Below are positions 26,069-35,713 of a DNA stretch of 64,000 nucleotides, piece by piece (position 1 is the stretch's first letter; every line of letters begins with the position of its first letter). This stretch comes from Leuconostoc mesenteroides subsp. mesenteroides ATCC 8293. Lineage in GTDB: Bacteria; Bacillota; Bacilli; Lactobacillales; Lactobacillaceae. Both the position numbers and the translations under genes were made by a program. The stretch covers positions 1,209,001 through 1,273,000 of the forward strand of contig NC_008531.1 of assembly GCF_000014445.1 (NCBI RefSeq). The letters are read 5' to 3'. Below the pieces are notes generated by a model. That model worked only from the letters and a program-made list of their open reading frames with translations. It was not told the DNA's origin and made no database searches.

Positions 26069-27367
26069 TTAATTCGTACTCTCATCCATGAAATCCTTCA
26101 ATTGTTTTGAACGACTTGGATGACGTAACTTTCGTAACGCTTTCGCTTCAATTTGACGAATACGTTCACGTGTTACACCAAATACACGGCCAACTTCTTC
26201 CAATGTACGTGTACGTCCGTCTTCTAATCCGAAGCGCAAACGCAAGACATTTTCTTCTCGATCAGTCAATGTATCCAAAACAGATTCCAATTGTTCCCTG
26301 AGCATTTCATATGCTGCAGAATCAGCTGGAGAAACTGCCTCATTATCTTCGATGAAATCACCCAAATGAGAATCATCTTCTTCACCAATAGGTGTTTCAA
26401 GAGATACTGGTTCTTGAGCAATTTTTAAGATTTCACGTACTTTGTCGGCCGTCAAATCCATTTCAGCACCGATTTCTTCCGGAAGAGGTTCACGTCCCAA
26501 ATCTTGTAACAATTGACGCTGTATACGAATCAGCTTATTAATCGTTTCAACCATGTGGACTGGAATACGAATCGTACGCGCTTGATCGGCGATAGCACGT
26601 GTAATAGCCTGACGAATCCACCATGTAGCATACGTTGAGAACTTAAATCCTTTGGTATAATCGAACTTATCTACGGCTTTCATTAAGCCCATATTTCCTT
26701 CTTGGATTAAATCCAAGAATTGCATACCACGACCAACGTAACGCTTGGCAATCGAGACAACCAACCGCAAGTTGGCTTCTGCTAACTCTTGCTTGGCTTC
26801 GACGTCCCCATTTTCAATACGCTTAGCGATATCAATTTCTTCATTTCCCTTCAACAAATTGACACGGCCAATTTCTTTGAGGTACATACGCACTGGATCG
26901 TTAATTTTAATACCAGCTGGGGTTTCCTCGGCTTCTGCTAACTCTTGATCAGTGGGTTTGTTCTGCTTGGCCTTTAACACTTCTGGCGCTGGATCACCAT
27001 TGTCATCAACAATTGCTATACCGGCATCTTCAACTTTTTCCATCAGACGTTCGATGTTTTCTTCATCTAAGTTAAAGGGCTCAGCTAAACGCTTTGAAAG
27101 TGCTGCATATGTTATTTGTTTTGCTGCTTTATACTCAGCAATTAACGCTTTGGTTGCCTTGTCGTACTCAGGATTTTTTAGTGGACCAGACTTTTTGGCT
27201 GATTTTGGCTTTGAAGCTTTTCCAGCTGCTGCCGCTTGTTCAGGAGTCTTTCCTTGTGCCAAAGCTAATAGTTCAGCCTTCTTTGCTCGACTATTATAAG
27301 CAATTTTTTGCTCATCAAGATAATCTTTAATATCTGAAATTTTACTTGAACTTGAAATAATTGTCAT
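26069..27367 (-). CDS. rpoD: RNA polymerase sigma factor RpoD (sigma A)
   Basis: 432-residue primary sigma factor. An Ala/Lys-rich region 1.1 (about 1-130), region 1.2-2 with [17 protein letters not shown] and the -10 recognition helix [15 protein letters not shown], region 3, and region 4 with [16 protein letters not shown] and the [28 protein letters not shown] precedes the ATG. It directly follows dnaG, the usual dnaG-rpoD macromolecular-synthesis arrangement (rpsU is absent here). Confidence 0.97.
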   Translation of the reverse strand: MTIISSSSKISDIKDYLDEQKIAYNSRAKKAELLALAQGKTPEQAAAAGKASKPKSAKKSGPLKNPEYDKATKALIAEYKAAKQITYAALSKRLAEPFNLDEENIERLMEKVEDAGIAIVDDNGDPAPEVLKAKQNKPTDQELAEAEETPAGIKINDPVRMYLKEIGRVNLLKGNEEIDIAKRIENGDVEAKQELAEANLRLVVSIAKRYVGRGMQFLDLIQEGNMGLMKAVDKFDYTKGFKFSTYATWWIRQAITRAIADQARTIRIPVHMVETINKLIRIQRQLLQDLGREPLPEEIGAEMDLTADKVREILKIAQEPVSLETPIGEEDDSHLGDFIEDNEAVSPADSAAYEMLREQLESVLDTLTDREENVLRLRFGLEDGRTRTLEEVGRVFGVTRERIRQIEAKALRKLRHPSRSKQLKDFMDESTN

Positions 27368-27416
27368 TTTTACTCCTATATTTTACAATGAGGCTATTTA
27401 ATTAACATCGATTCGA

Positions 27417-28031
27417 CTAATGTTGTCGTTTTTTTATGTTAATTAATTCAGTTGAAAGTTGAACTAGTTTGGCATCATCATGCTGTTGCTTAGCGATTTC
27501 AATTAGTTGTTTTAATTCCTGAACACGATTTGACACAGGTGCTTCTTCCATAATTATACGCAAATAATCTTGAACCGCATCATTTTCGACCTTTATATCG
27601 CCAAAACTGTGATCAATGGCCATAATTTTTTGATTCAAATTTGGCTTTTGTATAAAATCCATAAATTGAGCAATATCAAATGTCCCCAAATGATCTCGTT
27701 GATAAATTTCAGTCAGCATCATTAGCAATTGATACTCAGGATGAACAAAAGCAAATCCCGCTGTCGATTTAACACGTTCCAGCGTATACGGATCTTTAAT
27801 CATTGCCATGATTAAGGCACGCTCTGCCAACTCAACCTTTGAAATTTTTTGATATCGATTAGGCTCAACTGGAAAACCAAATTCATATTCAGGGACCTTT
27901 GGGCTAAAGTCACTCGCAACATGAGATGATTGCGAAACTGATTGATGACTATTTTGCACTTTTACTGACTGCTTAGTTGGTTGTAGTTGTGCTTGTAATG
28001 CTTGCTTTGATGTACCAAAACTCATTTGCAA
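27417..28031 (-). CDS. dnaG: DNA primase, C-terminal part (frameshifted from dnaG)
   Basis: This frame holds the end of the core and the C-terminal helicase-binding domain of primase: a linker rich in Gln/Ser (about 10-50), then EPNRYQKISKVELAERALIMAMIKDP and helices to the end, which interact with DnaB. Read from codon GGT after the T-run at 28017-28020 it fuses smoothly to the N-terminal part (ANEF-GTSKQALQAQLQ). The apparent start (a TTG at 28031) has no ribosome site. It is not expected to be an independent gene unless the frameshift is real and tolerated. Confidence 0.8.
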   Translation of the reverse strand: MQMSFGTSKQALQAQLQPTKQSVKVQNSHQSVSQSSHVASDFSPKVPEYEFGFPVEPNRYQKISKVELAERALIMAMIKDPYTLERVKSTAGFAFVHPEYQLLMMLTEIYQRDHLGTFDIAQFMDFIQKPNLNQKIMAIDHSFGDIKVENDAVQDYLRIIMEEAPVSNRVQELKQLIEIAKQQHDDAKLVQLSTELINIKKRQH

Positions 28032-29280
28032 TCCGAGTCAGCTGAATATCTTGTTCAACTGGCGTAGCTGTATATAATATTTGCATGACTTCATGCAAGA
28101 ACGTTAGGTACTGCGCTTGATTACTTAGATTCTTACCATTTCTGGCTGCATTGACCAAAAACTCAATTGGTGTTAAAACGCTTTGATTTAGTGACTTTTT
28201 TAAAACTTGTAATCCGCGCTGTATTCGAACTTCATCCGGATCAAGCAAGTCAGGCAGATGGACAACACCGACTTCTATATCTTTAGCATTATTTTTAAAG
28301 AGCTCAATTGAACGCCTTGCAGCATTTTGCCCCGCTTCATCACTATCATAAACAAGAAGTATTCTTTTCGCAATACGTGAAAGCTGTCGGACATGATCAG
28401 GTGTTAGCGCGGTTCCCATGGTTGCAACGCCAACTTTTTCATCGGCCATGTGTGCTGAAATAACATCCATAAAGCCTTCAAAAATCATCGCCGTACCCGT
28501 TTGTCTAATGACATTTTTGGCTCGATCTAGATTATATAGAATACGCCCTTTAGTAAAAAATGGGCTTTCTGGACTGTTCATATATTTGATTGAATTTTCA
28601 GCGTCTAGCGATCGACCAGAAAAGCCAACAACTTGACCCCGTTCAGTTTTTATTGGCCAAACGATACGCCCTGAAAAACGATCACGCATGTCACCACTCA
28701 CAGTATTCGTGATAAATAGCTCGGAAGCCATTAATATTTCATGAGATAAATTTTTCTCCTTCGCATAACTCAATAGAAGGTTATCGTCCGGAACAAAACC
28801 AATCCCAAATTCCTTAATAATCTCATCACTTAATTGCCTTTTATCATGAAGATAGGCTAGTGCCTGTTCACCAGAAACGGTGTTAAGCAATGTGTGTTGG
28901 TACAATCGTTGCGCATCAGTGTGTAGCTGATAGATTGCTTGTGTTGTGCCATCAATTTGATTACCATTATTCGCAGAAATACTTGAGTCAATTGGAATAT
29001 CAACGCTTTCCGCTAATGATAAGATTGCCTCAGGATAGCTGTATCCTTCCTTTTCCATAATAAAGGAGAAAACGGAACCAGAGCGACCACATGAAAAGCA
29101 ATTAAATACTTGCTTGTTTTCTTCAACAAATAAGGAAGGATGCCTGTCATCATGAAAAGGGCATGAGCCCGTCCATTGTCGGCCTTTTTTTACCAATTGT
29201 GTATATTGGCCGATAACATCAACGATATTTACTTTTGATCGCACATTATCAATAAAAACTTGCGGAATACGATTTGCCAA
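27973..29280 (-). CDS. dnaG: DNA primase, N-terminal part (frameshifted dnaG)
   Basis: Replication primase. CHC2 zinc finger CPFHDDRHPS...FNCFSCG (about 40-65), catalytic TOPRIM domain with IFEGFMDVIS and YDSDEAGQNAARR (about 265-320). It should be about 620 residues, but after QLTRIANEF the frame reads WYIKAS... and stops at 27973. Removing one T from the TTTT run at 28017-28020 restores a normal 620-residue protein. The TTG ending at 29280 is the better start (AAAGGTGG 5 bases upstream, giving MANRIPQVFID); a GTG at 29289 is possible. dnaG is essential, so an assembly error, or a rescue by slippage, is likely. Confidence 0.88.
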   Translation of the reverse strand: MANRIPQVFIDNVRSKVNIVDVIGQYTQLVKKGRQWTGSCPFHDDRHPSLFVEENKQVFNCFSCGRSGSVFSFIMEKEGYSYPEAILSLAESVDIPIDSSISANNGNQIDGTTQAIYQLHTDAQRLYQHTLLNTVSGEQALAYLHDKRQLSDEIIKEFGIGFVPDDNLLLSYAKEKNLSHEILMASELFITNTVSGDMRDRFSGRIVWPIKTERGQVVGFSGRSLDAENSIKYMNSPESPFFTKGRILYNLDRAKNVIRQTGTAMIFEGFMDVISAHMADEKVGVATMGTALTPDHVRQLSRIAKRILLVYDSDEAGQNAARRSIELFKNNAKDIEVGVVHLPDLLDPDEVRIQRGLQVLKKSLNQSVLTPIEFLVNAARNGKNLSNQAQYLTFLHEVMQILYTATPVEQDIQLTRIANEFWYIKASITSTTTTN

Positions 29281-29304
29281 TGGAACCACCTTTCAAACAA
29301 TAAA

Positions 29305-29330
29305 AGTCGCAAACTATTTGGTTTGCGACT
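29305..29330 (-). terminator. Hairpin immediately upstream of dnaG
   Basis: Perfect 10-bp inverted repeat AGTCGCAAAC/GTTTGCGACT, followed on the minus strand by TTTTATTG only about 25 bp before the dnaG start. It could end an upstream transcript or attenuate dnaG-rpoD. Confidence 0.5.
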
Positions 29331-29477
29331 GAAATCATTCAACTGTTTTAATTATAATAGTTTAAACAAATCTTGTCAACCCCTGTTTTCGAGGCAGGAA
29401 TACTTCTATACCAGTGTTTAAAGCTATTTTCATTTTAAGGTAATTAGGTATTATGTTAACTAAAAATTTTAAACCTT

Positions 29478-29507
29478 AAAAAATTCAAACATACGTTTGG
29501 ATTTTTT
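29478..29507 (-). terminator. Terminator after the AraC-family gene
   Basis: AAAAAATTCAAAC/GTTTGGATTTTTT (one mismatch), 4-base loop, directly after the araC-type stop on the minus strand. Confidence 0.75.
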
Positions 29508-29514
29508 AGGGTAC

Positions 29515-30336
29515 TTACTTCTGTTGTCGTCGAACTTCACTTGGCAATGATCTGTAGTACTCTAAAAATATTTTAGTGCCTAATCTAATATTCGTTATAC
29601 CACTATCTGTAAAAATTTTTCTAATACTTTTATTACTATTTACTATTTCAAAATATACATGTGCCAATCTGACAACGTAAATATAACGACCCAAAGAGAT
29701 TCCTGATTTCTTTTTAAAAATTCGACTTAAATAATCTGCATTATAATTAAATTTTTCCGACAACGCTTTGACAGTTAATGTTTGTAAATAATTATTGTTG
29801 ACATAGCCTATAACTTCTCCAAGCCTCTTATCATGTATGGAATCAATCAATATTCCCCGTTGCCTATATTTAGTAAATAGGTGAAAAAGTGTCCTCAAAA
29901 GAAGCTCATTAAATTTGAATCGATACCCAGGATATTTACTTTCGGAAACCTCAAACATTTCTTGGATCAGTGATACCACTTCGTGATATTCTTTGTCCTC
30001 GTAATTATTATGAATCGTGAACAAAATATTTTCTGGATTATCCCAATAGTGAGATATATATGTCACAGGAACTTGCAATACAATTGAGGAGTTGTTTGAA
30101 TGAGAGGATGAGTGAAGGATACCGGAGCCAATAGCGATAAAATTTCCAGGATTTAAGACCGTTGTTTGCGATTCATAATTAAACGTAACAGAACCTTCCA
30201 AGACTAATACAATCTCAATATGTCGATGCCAATGAAGTGCCCTTGTCCCAGCAAGCTCATTAGATTTGAAAATTTTAACGTCCAAATCGGTATTATTCAA
30301 AACTAATTCATATTCACTATCTAAATCATTTTTCAC
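29515..30336 (-). CDS. AraC-family transcriptional regulator
   Basis: 273 residues. N-terminal cupin sensor (about 20-110, with HWHRHIEIVLVLEGSVTFNYE) and C-terminal double HTH (about 170-270, with VKALSEKFNYNADYLSRIFKKKSGISLGRYI, given in part). The start codon is GTG (30336) with AGGTG upstream. Located 24 bp after the alpha-xylosidase gene on the same strand. It probably activates the xyloside operon in response to the transported sugar. Confidence 0.88.
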   Translation of the reverse strand: MKNDLDSEYELVLNNTDLDVKIFKSNELAGTRALHWHRHIEIVLVLEGSVTFNYESQTTVLNPGNFIAIGSGILHSSSHSNNSSIVLQVPVTYISHYWDNPENILFTIHNNYEDKEYHEVVSLIQEMFEVSESKYPGYRFKFNELLLRTLFHLFTKYRQRGILIDSIHDKRLGEVIGYVNNNYLQTLTVKALSEKFNYNADYLSRIFKKKSGISLGRYIYVVRLAHVYFEIVNSNKSIRKIFTDSGITNIRLGTKIFLEYYRSLPSEVRRQQK

Positions 30337-30360
30337 TTTGTTTCACCTAGAATCGAGGTA

Positions 30361-32499
30361 TTATTGAATTTTTTGCCATACTGGCAAGCTCAAAAAATCA
30401 TATGTTTCTGAGAGCCATTGCCCTTGACTTTCAACATGAATGTCACGTCCATCAATTAGGTGGTGCCATTCACCTTCTGGCAGGTAGTAGTCGACTACGC
30501 CGCTTTCTTCCATGATTGGAGCGACTAAAATTTGTGATCCAAGCATGTATTGTCTATCTAATCCAGAACAATTGCTATCGTCAGGGAACTCCATATACAT
30601 TGGTCTCATCAACGGAATGCCTTGGTTCACCGACTGTGCTGCTTGTTTGTATATATATGGCATTAAATCTTGTTTCATTTTAGAAAACTTACGTGTAACT
30701 TCAACTGCTTCTTCATCAAACAGCCAAGGTACTCTATACTGTATATTGCCATGATAACGCGAATGACTAGAAAGTAACCCAAATTGTGTCCACCGCTTAT
30801 ATATTGCTGGGCTAGCATTTTCTTCAAAACCACCAATATCGTGACTCCAAAAAGTAAATCCTGATGACATTAAGCTAAGACCACCTCTTAAAGTGTCCGC
30901 CATCGAGTGAAATTGGCTGAGATTATCCCCACCCCAGTGAACTGGGTATTGTTGACCACCAACTGTAGCAGACCTCGCAAAAACAACAGCTTCTCCATCG
31001 CCTTTTTCTTGCTTCAATAAATCAAAAACTGCTTTATTATAACGATACGTGTAAAAGTTATGTTCTCCTTCAGGGTTACCGCCATTATTATAAACAGCCC
31101 CATGCATCGGAATTCTCTCACCAAAGTCAGTTTTGAAACAATCAACTCCCATGTCAAGCAATTTTTTCAACAGGCTTTGATACCATTCAACTGCATCAGG
31201 ATTTGTAAAATCAACAATAGCATTACCAGGCTGCCATAAGTCCCATTGCCAAACATTTCCATCTTCCTTTTTGATAAAATATCCATTCTCTTTTCCAATT
31301 TCAAATAATCTTGACTTTTGAGAAATATAAGGATTTATCCATACACACACTTTTAAACCTTTGTCATGGATCCTTTTTATCATACCGACTGGATCAGGGA
31401 ACTTTTCAGCATCCCATTCAAAGTTACTCCATTCAAAGCCTTTCATCCAAAAACAATCAAAATGGAATACAGACAGCGGAATATCTCTTTCAGCCATTCC
31501 ATCAATAAACTTCATAACTGTTTTTTCAGAATAATCAGTCGTAAAAGAAGTTGATAACCACAATCCAAATGTCCATTCTGGTGGCAAAGTTGAACCACCA
31601 GTTAATTTATTATACTTTCCAATAACCTCCTTGGGAGAATCGCCTGCAATGACATAGTACTCCAGGCTTTCCCCTCTCGTTGAAAAGCTAACCCTATCAA
31701 CTACCTCTGTGGCTACTTCAAAACTTGTCGTTTGGCTCTCATTCACAAAAACACCATAGCATTTACCATTTTTTATATTCTTAATTCCCGGCTGAACAGC
31801 CAAATAAAATGGAATTGATTTGTAACTTTGATCTGAACCCGTCCCACCGTCTCGATTAATAATATCAATACTTTGCCCATTTTTTTCAAACGGTCCGAAG
31901 GTCTCCCCAAATCCATAAACTTTTGTTCCTGGTAAAAGGCTTAATTGCTCTCTCATGAAATGATCAGCCCAATTAATGTCGCTATCCTTGAACAGTGCCT
32001 GCGCTCCAGTAACAGTATTAGGATGCATAACTTTTCCTAACTCATGACCTGATAAGTCGTCAATAGAAGCTTGAGCTTTCAGTTCAGATGCTGTAATTTT
32101 TTCCCCTTTATACTTAAAGTCCATGCGAAAATTAGTATGTAAAGGAATCTCAATTTCTAATGATCCGCTTTTATATTTAATTGCGTCCGATGAGCGAGTG
32201 ATTTTAGTTTTTACTGGTGTCTGCGCTAAATCATATAAAGGATTGCCATCCTGCTGATCAAAATGTTTGATTCTTACGCCTATAACATCGTGAGTTGGAC
32301 TAAATAGCGAAATAGTCGAGTTACCCACATCTAACATATCGCTGCGAGTATTCAATCTCTGATAACTTGCGTAGACATTCAAATCTTTACGATTTTGACC
32401 TGAAATTTCTGTATCAGTGACTTCTGTATCGTAGGCTTCAATTGGAGAGTTAATGATATAATTATCTTTTCCTAACCAATACCCATCTGAAAACTTCAT
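30361..32499 (-). CDS. xylQ: Alpha-xylosidase, glycoside hydrolase family 31
   Basis: 712-residue GH31 enzyme of the YicI/XylQ type, releasing xylose from alpha-xylosides such as isoprimeverose. N-terminal beta-sandwich (about 1-270), catalytic barrel with the nucleophile Asp in DCFKTDFGERIP and the acid/base Asp in WSHDIGGFE, substrate motifs SVFHFDCFWMKGFEW, and C-terminal beta domains. No signal peptide, so the enzyme is cytoplasmic and acts on imported sugar. RBS AAGGAG. It follows the GPH symporter gene by 19 bp; together they match the xylP-xylQ pair of lactobacilli. Confidence 0.9.
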   Translation of the reverse strand: MKFSDGYWLGKDNYIINSPIEAYDTEVTDTEISGQNRKDLNVYASYQRLNTRSDMLDVGNSTISLFSPTHDVIGVRIKHFDQQDGNPLYDLAQTPVKTKITRSSDAIKYKSGSLEIEIPLHTNFRMDFKYKGEKITASELKAQASIDDLSGHELGKVMHPNTVTGAQALFKDSDINWADHFMREQLSLLPGTKVYGFGETFGPFEKNGQSIDIINRDGGTGSDQSYKSIPFYLAVQPGIKNIKNGKCYGVFVNESQTTSFEVATEVVDRVSFSTRGESLEYYVIAGDSPKEVIGKYNKLTGGSTLPPEWTFGLWLSTSFTTDYSEKTVMKFIDGMAERDIPLSVFHFDCFWMKGFEWSNFEWDAEKFPDPVGMIKRIHDKGLKVCVWINPYISQKSRLFEIGKENGYFIKKEDGNVWQWDLWQPGNAIVDFTNPDAVEWYQSLLKKLLDMGVDCFKTDFGERIPMHGAVYNNGGNPEGEHNFYTYRYNKAVFDLLKQEKGDGEAVVFARSATVGGQQYPVHWGGDNLSQFHSMADTLRGGLSLMSSGFTFWSHDIGGFEENASPAIYKRWTQFGLLSSHSRYHGNIQYRVPWLFDEEAVEVTRKFSKMKQDLMPYIYKQAAQSVNQGIPLMRPMYMEFPDDSNCSGLDRQYMLGSQILVAPIMEESGVVDYYLPEGEWHHLIDGRDIHVESQGQWLSETYDFLSLPVWQKIQ

Positions 32500-32518
32500 A
32501 ATAATTCTCCTTACTTAA

Positions 32519-33922
32519 TCATTCACCTTGCTCTAATTGATGTTTCATTCTTAAGTCTTTAGTCATTTTATTTTCAATCTTATCTACATTATTGAATAGT
32601 AGGACAACGCCTGATGCAATATAACCAAACATAGGGATCCATATAAATCCCATTCTTATAGCATTTAATGCCGACAAGCTTTGTGCTGAATCGGAAACAT
32701 TCGACAAGGCAACGTATCCCCCAGCACTTAACACTGCTGAAAGAAGCATACTTCCTAATCCCATACCAAGCTTTGCACTGAATGAGCTGAATGATGTCAC
32801 AAGCCCCTCGGCACGAACACCATTTTTCCACTCACCAAAGTCAACAGCATCTGATAACATTACTGCTATTAATGCTCCAACAAGACCATAGCTTATATAA
32901 TAAATTAGCATTCCAAATAAAATCATTGGCACATTACCACCCATTTTGTCAGCAAAATGCAAAATTAATTGTGATAATGCGGTTCCAATCATTCCTAATA
33001 GCATTGTATTCCGTTTTCCAATTAATCTAGAAAAGAAAGGAACTAAGGCAGTAGATATTAAAGTTATAATCGTACCGGCAAGCACTGCGCTACCGAGTTC
33101 TTCATTATGGAGTACATATTTGAAATAATATGGCAAAGAACTTTGCCTAATAGCAAAACTCCCCCAGTATACAAAATTAATAAATATAATAATTGCCCAA
33201 GGATAGTTGCCTTTCAAAGCTTGCACTGATTCTCGTAAAGGAATTGCGCGATTAGAGTCTTTAGTGACAACACGTTCTCTGGTTCCCTTGAAGGCTGTCA
33301 TCAAACAAACAACCGTCACCACTCCAAGCAGTAATGCCCATAAAAACCAACCTATTGCCGAAGTTGAAGGATTACGATTGCTTTTATCAAAAAAACTGGC
33401 GAATAAAGCAACTGCCGGTAGAGTCAATGGCAAGAATATTGCGGCACCTAAATTTCCAAAAAACTGTCTAATAGTCGACAGTGTTATCCGCTCCGTTGGG
33501 TTGCTTGTCATAGCCGGCAGGATAGATGTTACTGGGATATTAATTCCCGAATAAAGAATCTTAGATCCCAAATATGCAATATAAATCCACACAATTTTCC
33601 AAACCATCGGAATATTCGGAGCAGTAAATGACATTACACAAAACAAAGCAAACGGAATTGAAAACCATAGCCAATATGGTCTGGATTTTCCCCACCTCGT
33701 ATGGGTCCTATCAATAAATTGTCCCCAAATAACTCCGTCAATAGAATCAATAATTGCTGAAACAGCGAATAATCCACCAACTACCGATGCTTTTATTCCC
33801 ATTGTATCGGTACTAAAAACCATAAAATACGTTCCTACAATTTGAAATATAGTGTTACATCCGAAATCTGAAAGGGCATAGGATAATCTTTCAGACCAAC
33901 TAACTTGTTTATTATTGTCCAT
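32519..33922 (-). CDS. xylP: GPH-family sugar:cation symporter (isoprimeverose type)
   Basis: 467-residue transporter with 12 membrane segments. It has the GPH features LSYALSDFGCN in helix 1 and the cytoplasmic DRTHTRWGKSRPYWLW loop. Some GPH members carry a C-terminal IIA domain; this one does not, so PTS control by phosphorylation of the carrier is not expected. RBS AAGGAG. First gene of the operon, behind a promoter overlapped by a cre. Isoprimeverose or another alpha-xyloside is the likely substrate, by its pairing with the GH31 gene. Confidence 0.87.
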   Translation of the reverse strand: MDNNKQVSWSERLSYALSDFGCNTIFQIVGTYFMVFSTDTMGIKASVVGGLFAVSAIIDSIDGVIWGQFIDRTHTRWGKSRPYWLWFSIPFALFCVMSFTAPNIPMVWKIVWIYIAYLGSKILYSGINIPVTSILPAMTSNPTERITLSTIRQFFGNLGAAIFLPLTLPAVALFASFFDKSNRNPSTSAIGWFLWALLLGVVTVVCLMTAFKGTRERVVTKDSNRAIPLRESVQALKGNYPWAIIIFINFVYWGSFAIRQSSLPYYFKYVLHNEELGSAVLAGTIITLISTALVPFFSRLIGKRNTMLLGMIGTALSQLILHFADKMGGNVPMILFGMLIYYISYGLVGALIAVMLSDAVDFGEWKNGVRAEGLVTSFSSFSAKLGMGLGSMLLSAVLSAGGYVALSNVSDSAQSLSALNAIRMGFIWIPMFGYIASGVVLLFNNVDKIENKMTKDLRMKHQLEQGE

Positions 33923-33959
33923 ATTAATCTCCTTGATTTACATCAAATAAATCTAAATA

Positions 33960-33989
33960 TGTAAGCGCTTACTAATTAAGCATATTATA
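33960..33989 (-). promoter_or_regulatory. Promoter -10 and cre site of the xyloside operon
   Basis: TATAAT on the minus strand at 33984-33989, with a palindromic cre-like AGTAAGCGCTTACA (33960-33973) right at and after the expected start site. CcpA bound here would block elongation, so glucose repression is expected. The start codon is about 40 bp further on. Confidence 0.75.
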
Positions 33990-34178
33990 ATTTTTATTTA
34001 TTTCAACCTTACTAACCAAACAAATCAGATAACGTAACATGATATGTCGGAAACGTACATACTATATTAGTCATAATTAACATAATTTAAATTACTTGTG
34101 TAGCACTTCCAACTCGTTTCCTAATATTTATAACAACACATTCCCCCCAGCCCCCCCCTAATCATTAACTTGACAGGC

Positions 34179-34460
34179 GTGGTTGATACCACACCAGTAA
34201 AGTTAATTGGGGGTTCAAAAGGCTCCTTCCGTTTGCATCGCACCAAATTGTTCTGTTTGCTCTGTGCCGCTTTCACAATCGCATGATAAAGAGTCTGTAA
34301 GGCGCAAGCGCCAAACAGTCTCTACAAAGAAACACAAGGACGTGACAAGTTGCTGCGCAATCCTTGTGTTTCTTTGGTTATCATGCCAATTGTTACCCGT
34401 CACGACGCAACCAGCTCAATTGGAGCGATTGCCAACAGGAAAAAGTTTTGGAATGGAGAA
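34179..34460 (+). promoter_or_regulatory. Hairpin-rich leader module 1
   Basis: Series of stems ahead of the first island gene: GTGGT/ACCAC (34179-34192), GGCGC/GCGCC (34301-34312) inside a wider imperfect stem, and a perfect 16-bp repeat CAAAGAAACACAAGGA with TCCTTGTGTTTCTTTG (34325-34340, 34361-34376). It ends in GCCAACAGGAAAAAGTTT (34431-34448) just before the ribosome site. Module 2 (35380-35700) has the same order of parts. Probably a folded leader RNA; C-tracts lie just upstream at 34143-34158. Confidence 0.45.
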
Positions 34461-34466
34461 AAAATA

Positions 34467-34910
34467 ATGACAAAGCAATTCTATGATGACTTTAGCAAAT
34501 TACCAATCGCCAAAATGGCACAATCAATCGCTGATATGACTTATTTATTTAATGAGACTAAAGTGCCGACTAGTCACTATAAAGCGCAATTAAGTAAAGG
34601 CTTTGAAGAAATGGTTGAAGCAAGCTTTAGTGTTTCATTAGTCAACACCATTTTCAACACTTTGCAAGCTTTGCAAAAAGAAAGCCCAAAGTTGTTTTAC
34701 CAAGCTATGCTCTGCCTTGATACCAAAGTAAAGCCTAGCAGTATTACCCCCAGTCAATATCAAGCAATGGAATTTACTTGGTCACAATTTGAATTGAACA
34801 AAAAGAAAAATATCCTTGATAAGGACTTTATCCAAATGTTCAATCAAGTTGAAGAAAACGGACTCACCTATTACACGCAAAACCAACAGGAGATTAATGA
34901 CAATGAATGA
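34467..34910 (+). CDS. Plasmid-type hypothetical protein, 147 residues
   Basis: Soluble, mainly helical protein (MTKQFYDDFSKLPIAKMAQ...). No motif that I recognise; a Gln-rich end (YYTQNQQEINDNE). The ATG at 34467 has GGAG about 9 bases upstream, and the longer open frame covers the leader hairpins, so the short version is chosen. First of three closely spaced small genes whose ribosome sites lie at or inside the preceding stop. Function unknown; such genes sit in backbone segments of lactic acid bacterial plasmids. Confidence 0.65.
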   Translation: MTKQFYDDFSKLPIAKMAQSIADMTYLFNETKVPTSHYKAQLSKGFEEMVEASFSVSLVNTIFNTLQALQKESPKLFYQAMLCLDTKVKPSSITPSQYQAMEFTWSQFELNKKKNILDKDFIQMFNQVEENGLTYYTQNQQEINDNE

Positions 34911-35115
34911 TGAAGCAATTGAAAAAATAGCCCTACGTTACTTTTCATGGTCTGATGAACAACCTATGGGTGGCTCAGAAATACTGGTAAGCGAAAATCC
35001 AAGCAATAGTTCTGGCGAAATTGATTTATCAGATGATGAAGCATTGCGATTAAGTGCATTTATCATGCAAGAATTATCTGAGGGTAAACACGTTACCCTT
35101 AGAACCACCATTTAA
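34903..35115 (+). CDS. Small acidic hypothetical protein, 70 residues
   Basis: MNDEAIEKIALRYFSWSDE...; acidic, no membrane helix, no known family. AGGAG lies 10 bases before this ATG and 4 before an in-frame ATG at 34897; both starts are possible. It overlaps the end of the upstream gene by 8 bp, so translation is coupled. Confidence 0.6.
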   Translation: MNDEAIEKIALRYFSWSDEQPMGGSEILVSENPSNSSGEIDLSDDEALRLSAFIMQELSEGKHVTLRTTI

Positions 35116-35125
35116 GGAGAAAATT

Positions 35126-35344
35126 ATGGCAATCGTCAACGTTAAATATATGGAAACATTGGTTAAAACAGTGGCAGTTAATGTCCCTGATACACTCACA
35201 GATGAACAGAAACTGACACAAGCTGTTGAAATTGGTAAAAGTCACTATTTTGATGAAAAAGTGATTTTAGGAGCAGATGATTTAGATTTACGTGAAATCA
35301 GTGCGGAGTACAAACAAGAGACAACGGACTACGAGGAATTTTAA
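35126..35344 (+). CDS. Small acidic hypothetical protein, 72 residues
   Basis: MAIVNVKYMETLVKTVAVN..., ending TDYEEF. AAGGAG lies 6 bases before the ATG at 35126. The first 40 residues alternate like beta strands, the rest is acidic. No recognised family. Third gene of the small operon; a hairpin-rich leader module follows. Confidence 0.6.
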   Translation: MAIVNVKYMETLVKTVAVNVPDTLTDEQKLTQAVEIGKSHYFDEKVILGADDLDLREISAEYKQETTDYEEF

Positions 35345-35379
35345 TCACAGATAGGAGTGTGTGCTTATGATTGCGCGCG

Positions 35380-35700
35380 AAGATGATGAGCGGTAAAAAT
35401 CTTTTGCCGTGTTCCCCAGACCCGCAAGCGGGATCAAACACGCTACGCTAGTCCTGCCAAGCTCTTGGGTGCCACTTCGCTTTGAGTCAAACATTGTGCC
35501 ACAACCAGTGACTTGTAAGCTGTGGTGATGATACCACAGCAACAAGCACTAGCACAGAATACAAGGGCTTCGTAAATTCGCTACGCTCACCCTTGTATTC
35601 TGCGCTGCTTGTGTCCCCATGTTCTTCGTCAAAACGAAATAACACACCAATCACAGGCAGGGCCGACAGGAAAAAGTTTCTGCCTGGTGCGTACATAATC
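35380..35700 (+). promoter_or_regulatory. Hairpin-rich leader module 2
   Basis: GCTGTGGT/ACCACAGC (35519-35540). A long stem: ACAAGC, bulge, AGCACAGAATACAAGGG (35541-35567) pairs with CCCTTGTATTCTGCGCT then GCTTGT (35590-35612), with one mismatch. CAGGCAG/CTGCCTG (35654-35686) encloses GCCGACAGGAAAAAGTTT, which matches module 1 at 17 of 18 bases. The ribosome site AAGGAG of the next gene follows. No open frame of note. Likely a structured leader between operon segments. Confidence 0.45.
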
Positions 35701-35713
35701 AAGGAGAACTACT

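Noticed and set aside
34140..34160. C-tracts as the element boundary or a transposon end
   Set aside because: No matching tract or direct repeat was found near the right end, so they cannot be used to place the junction.
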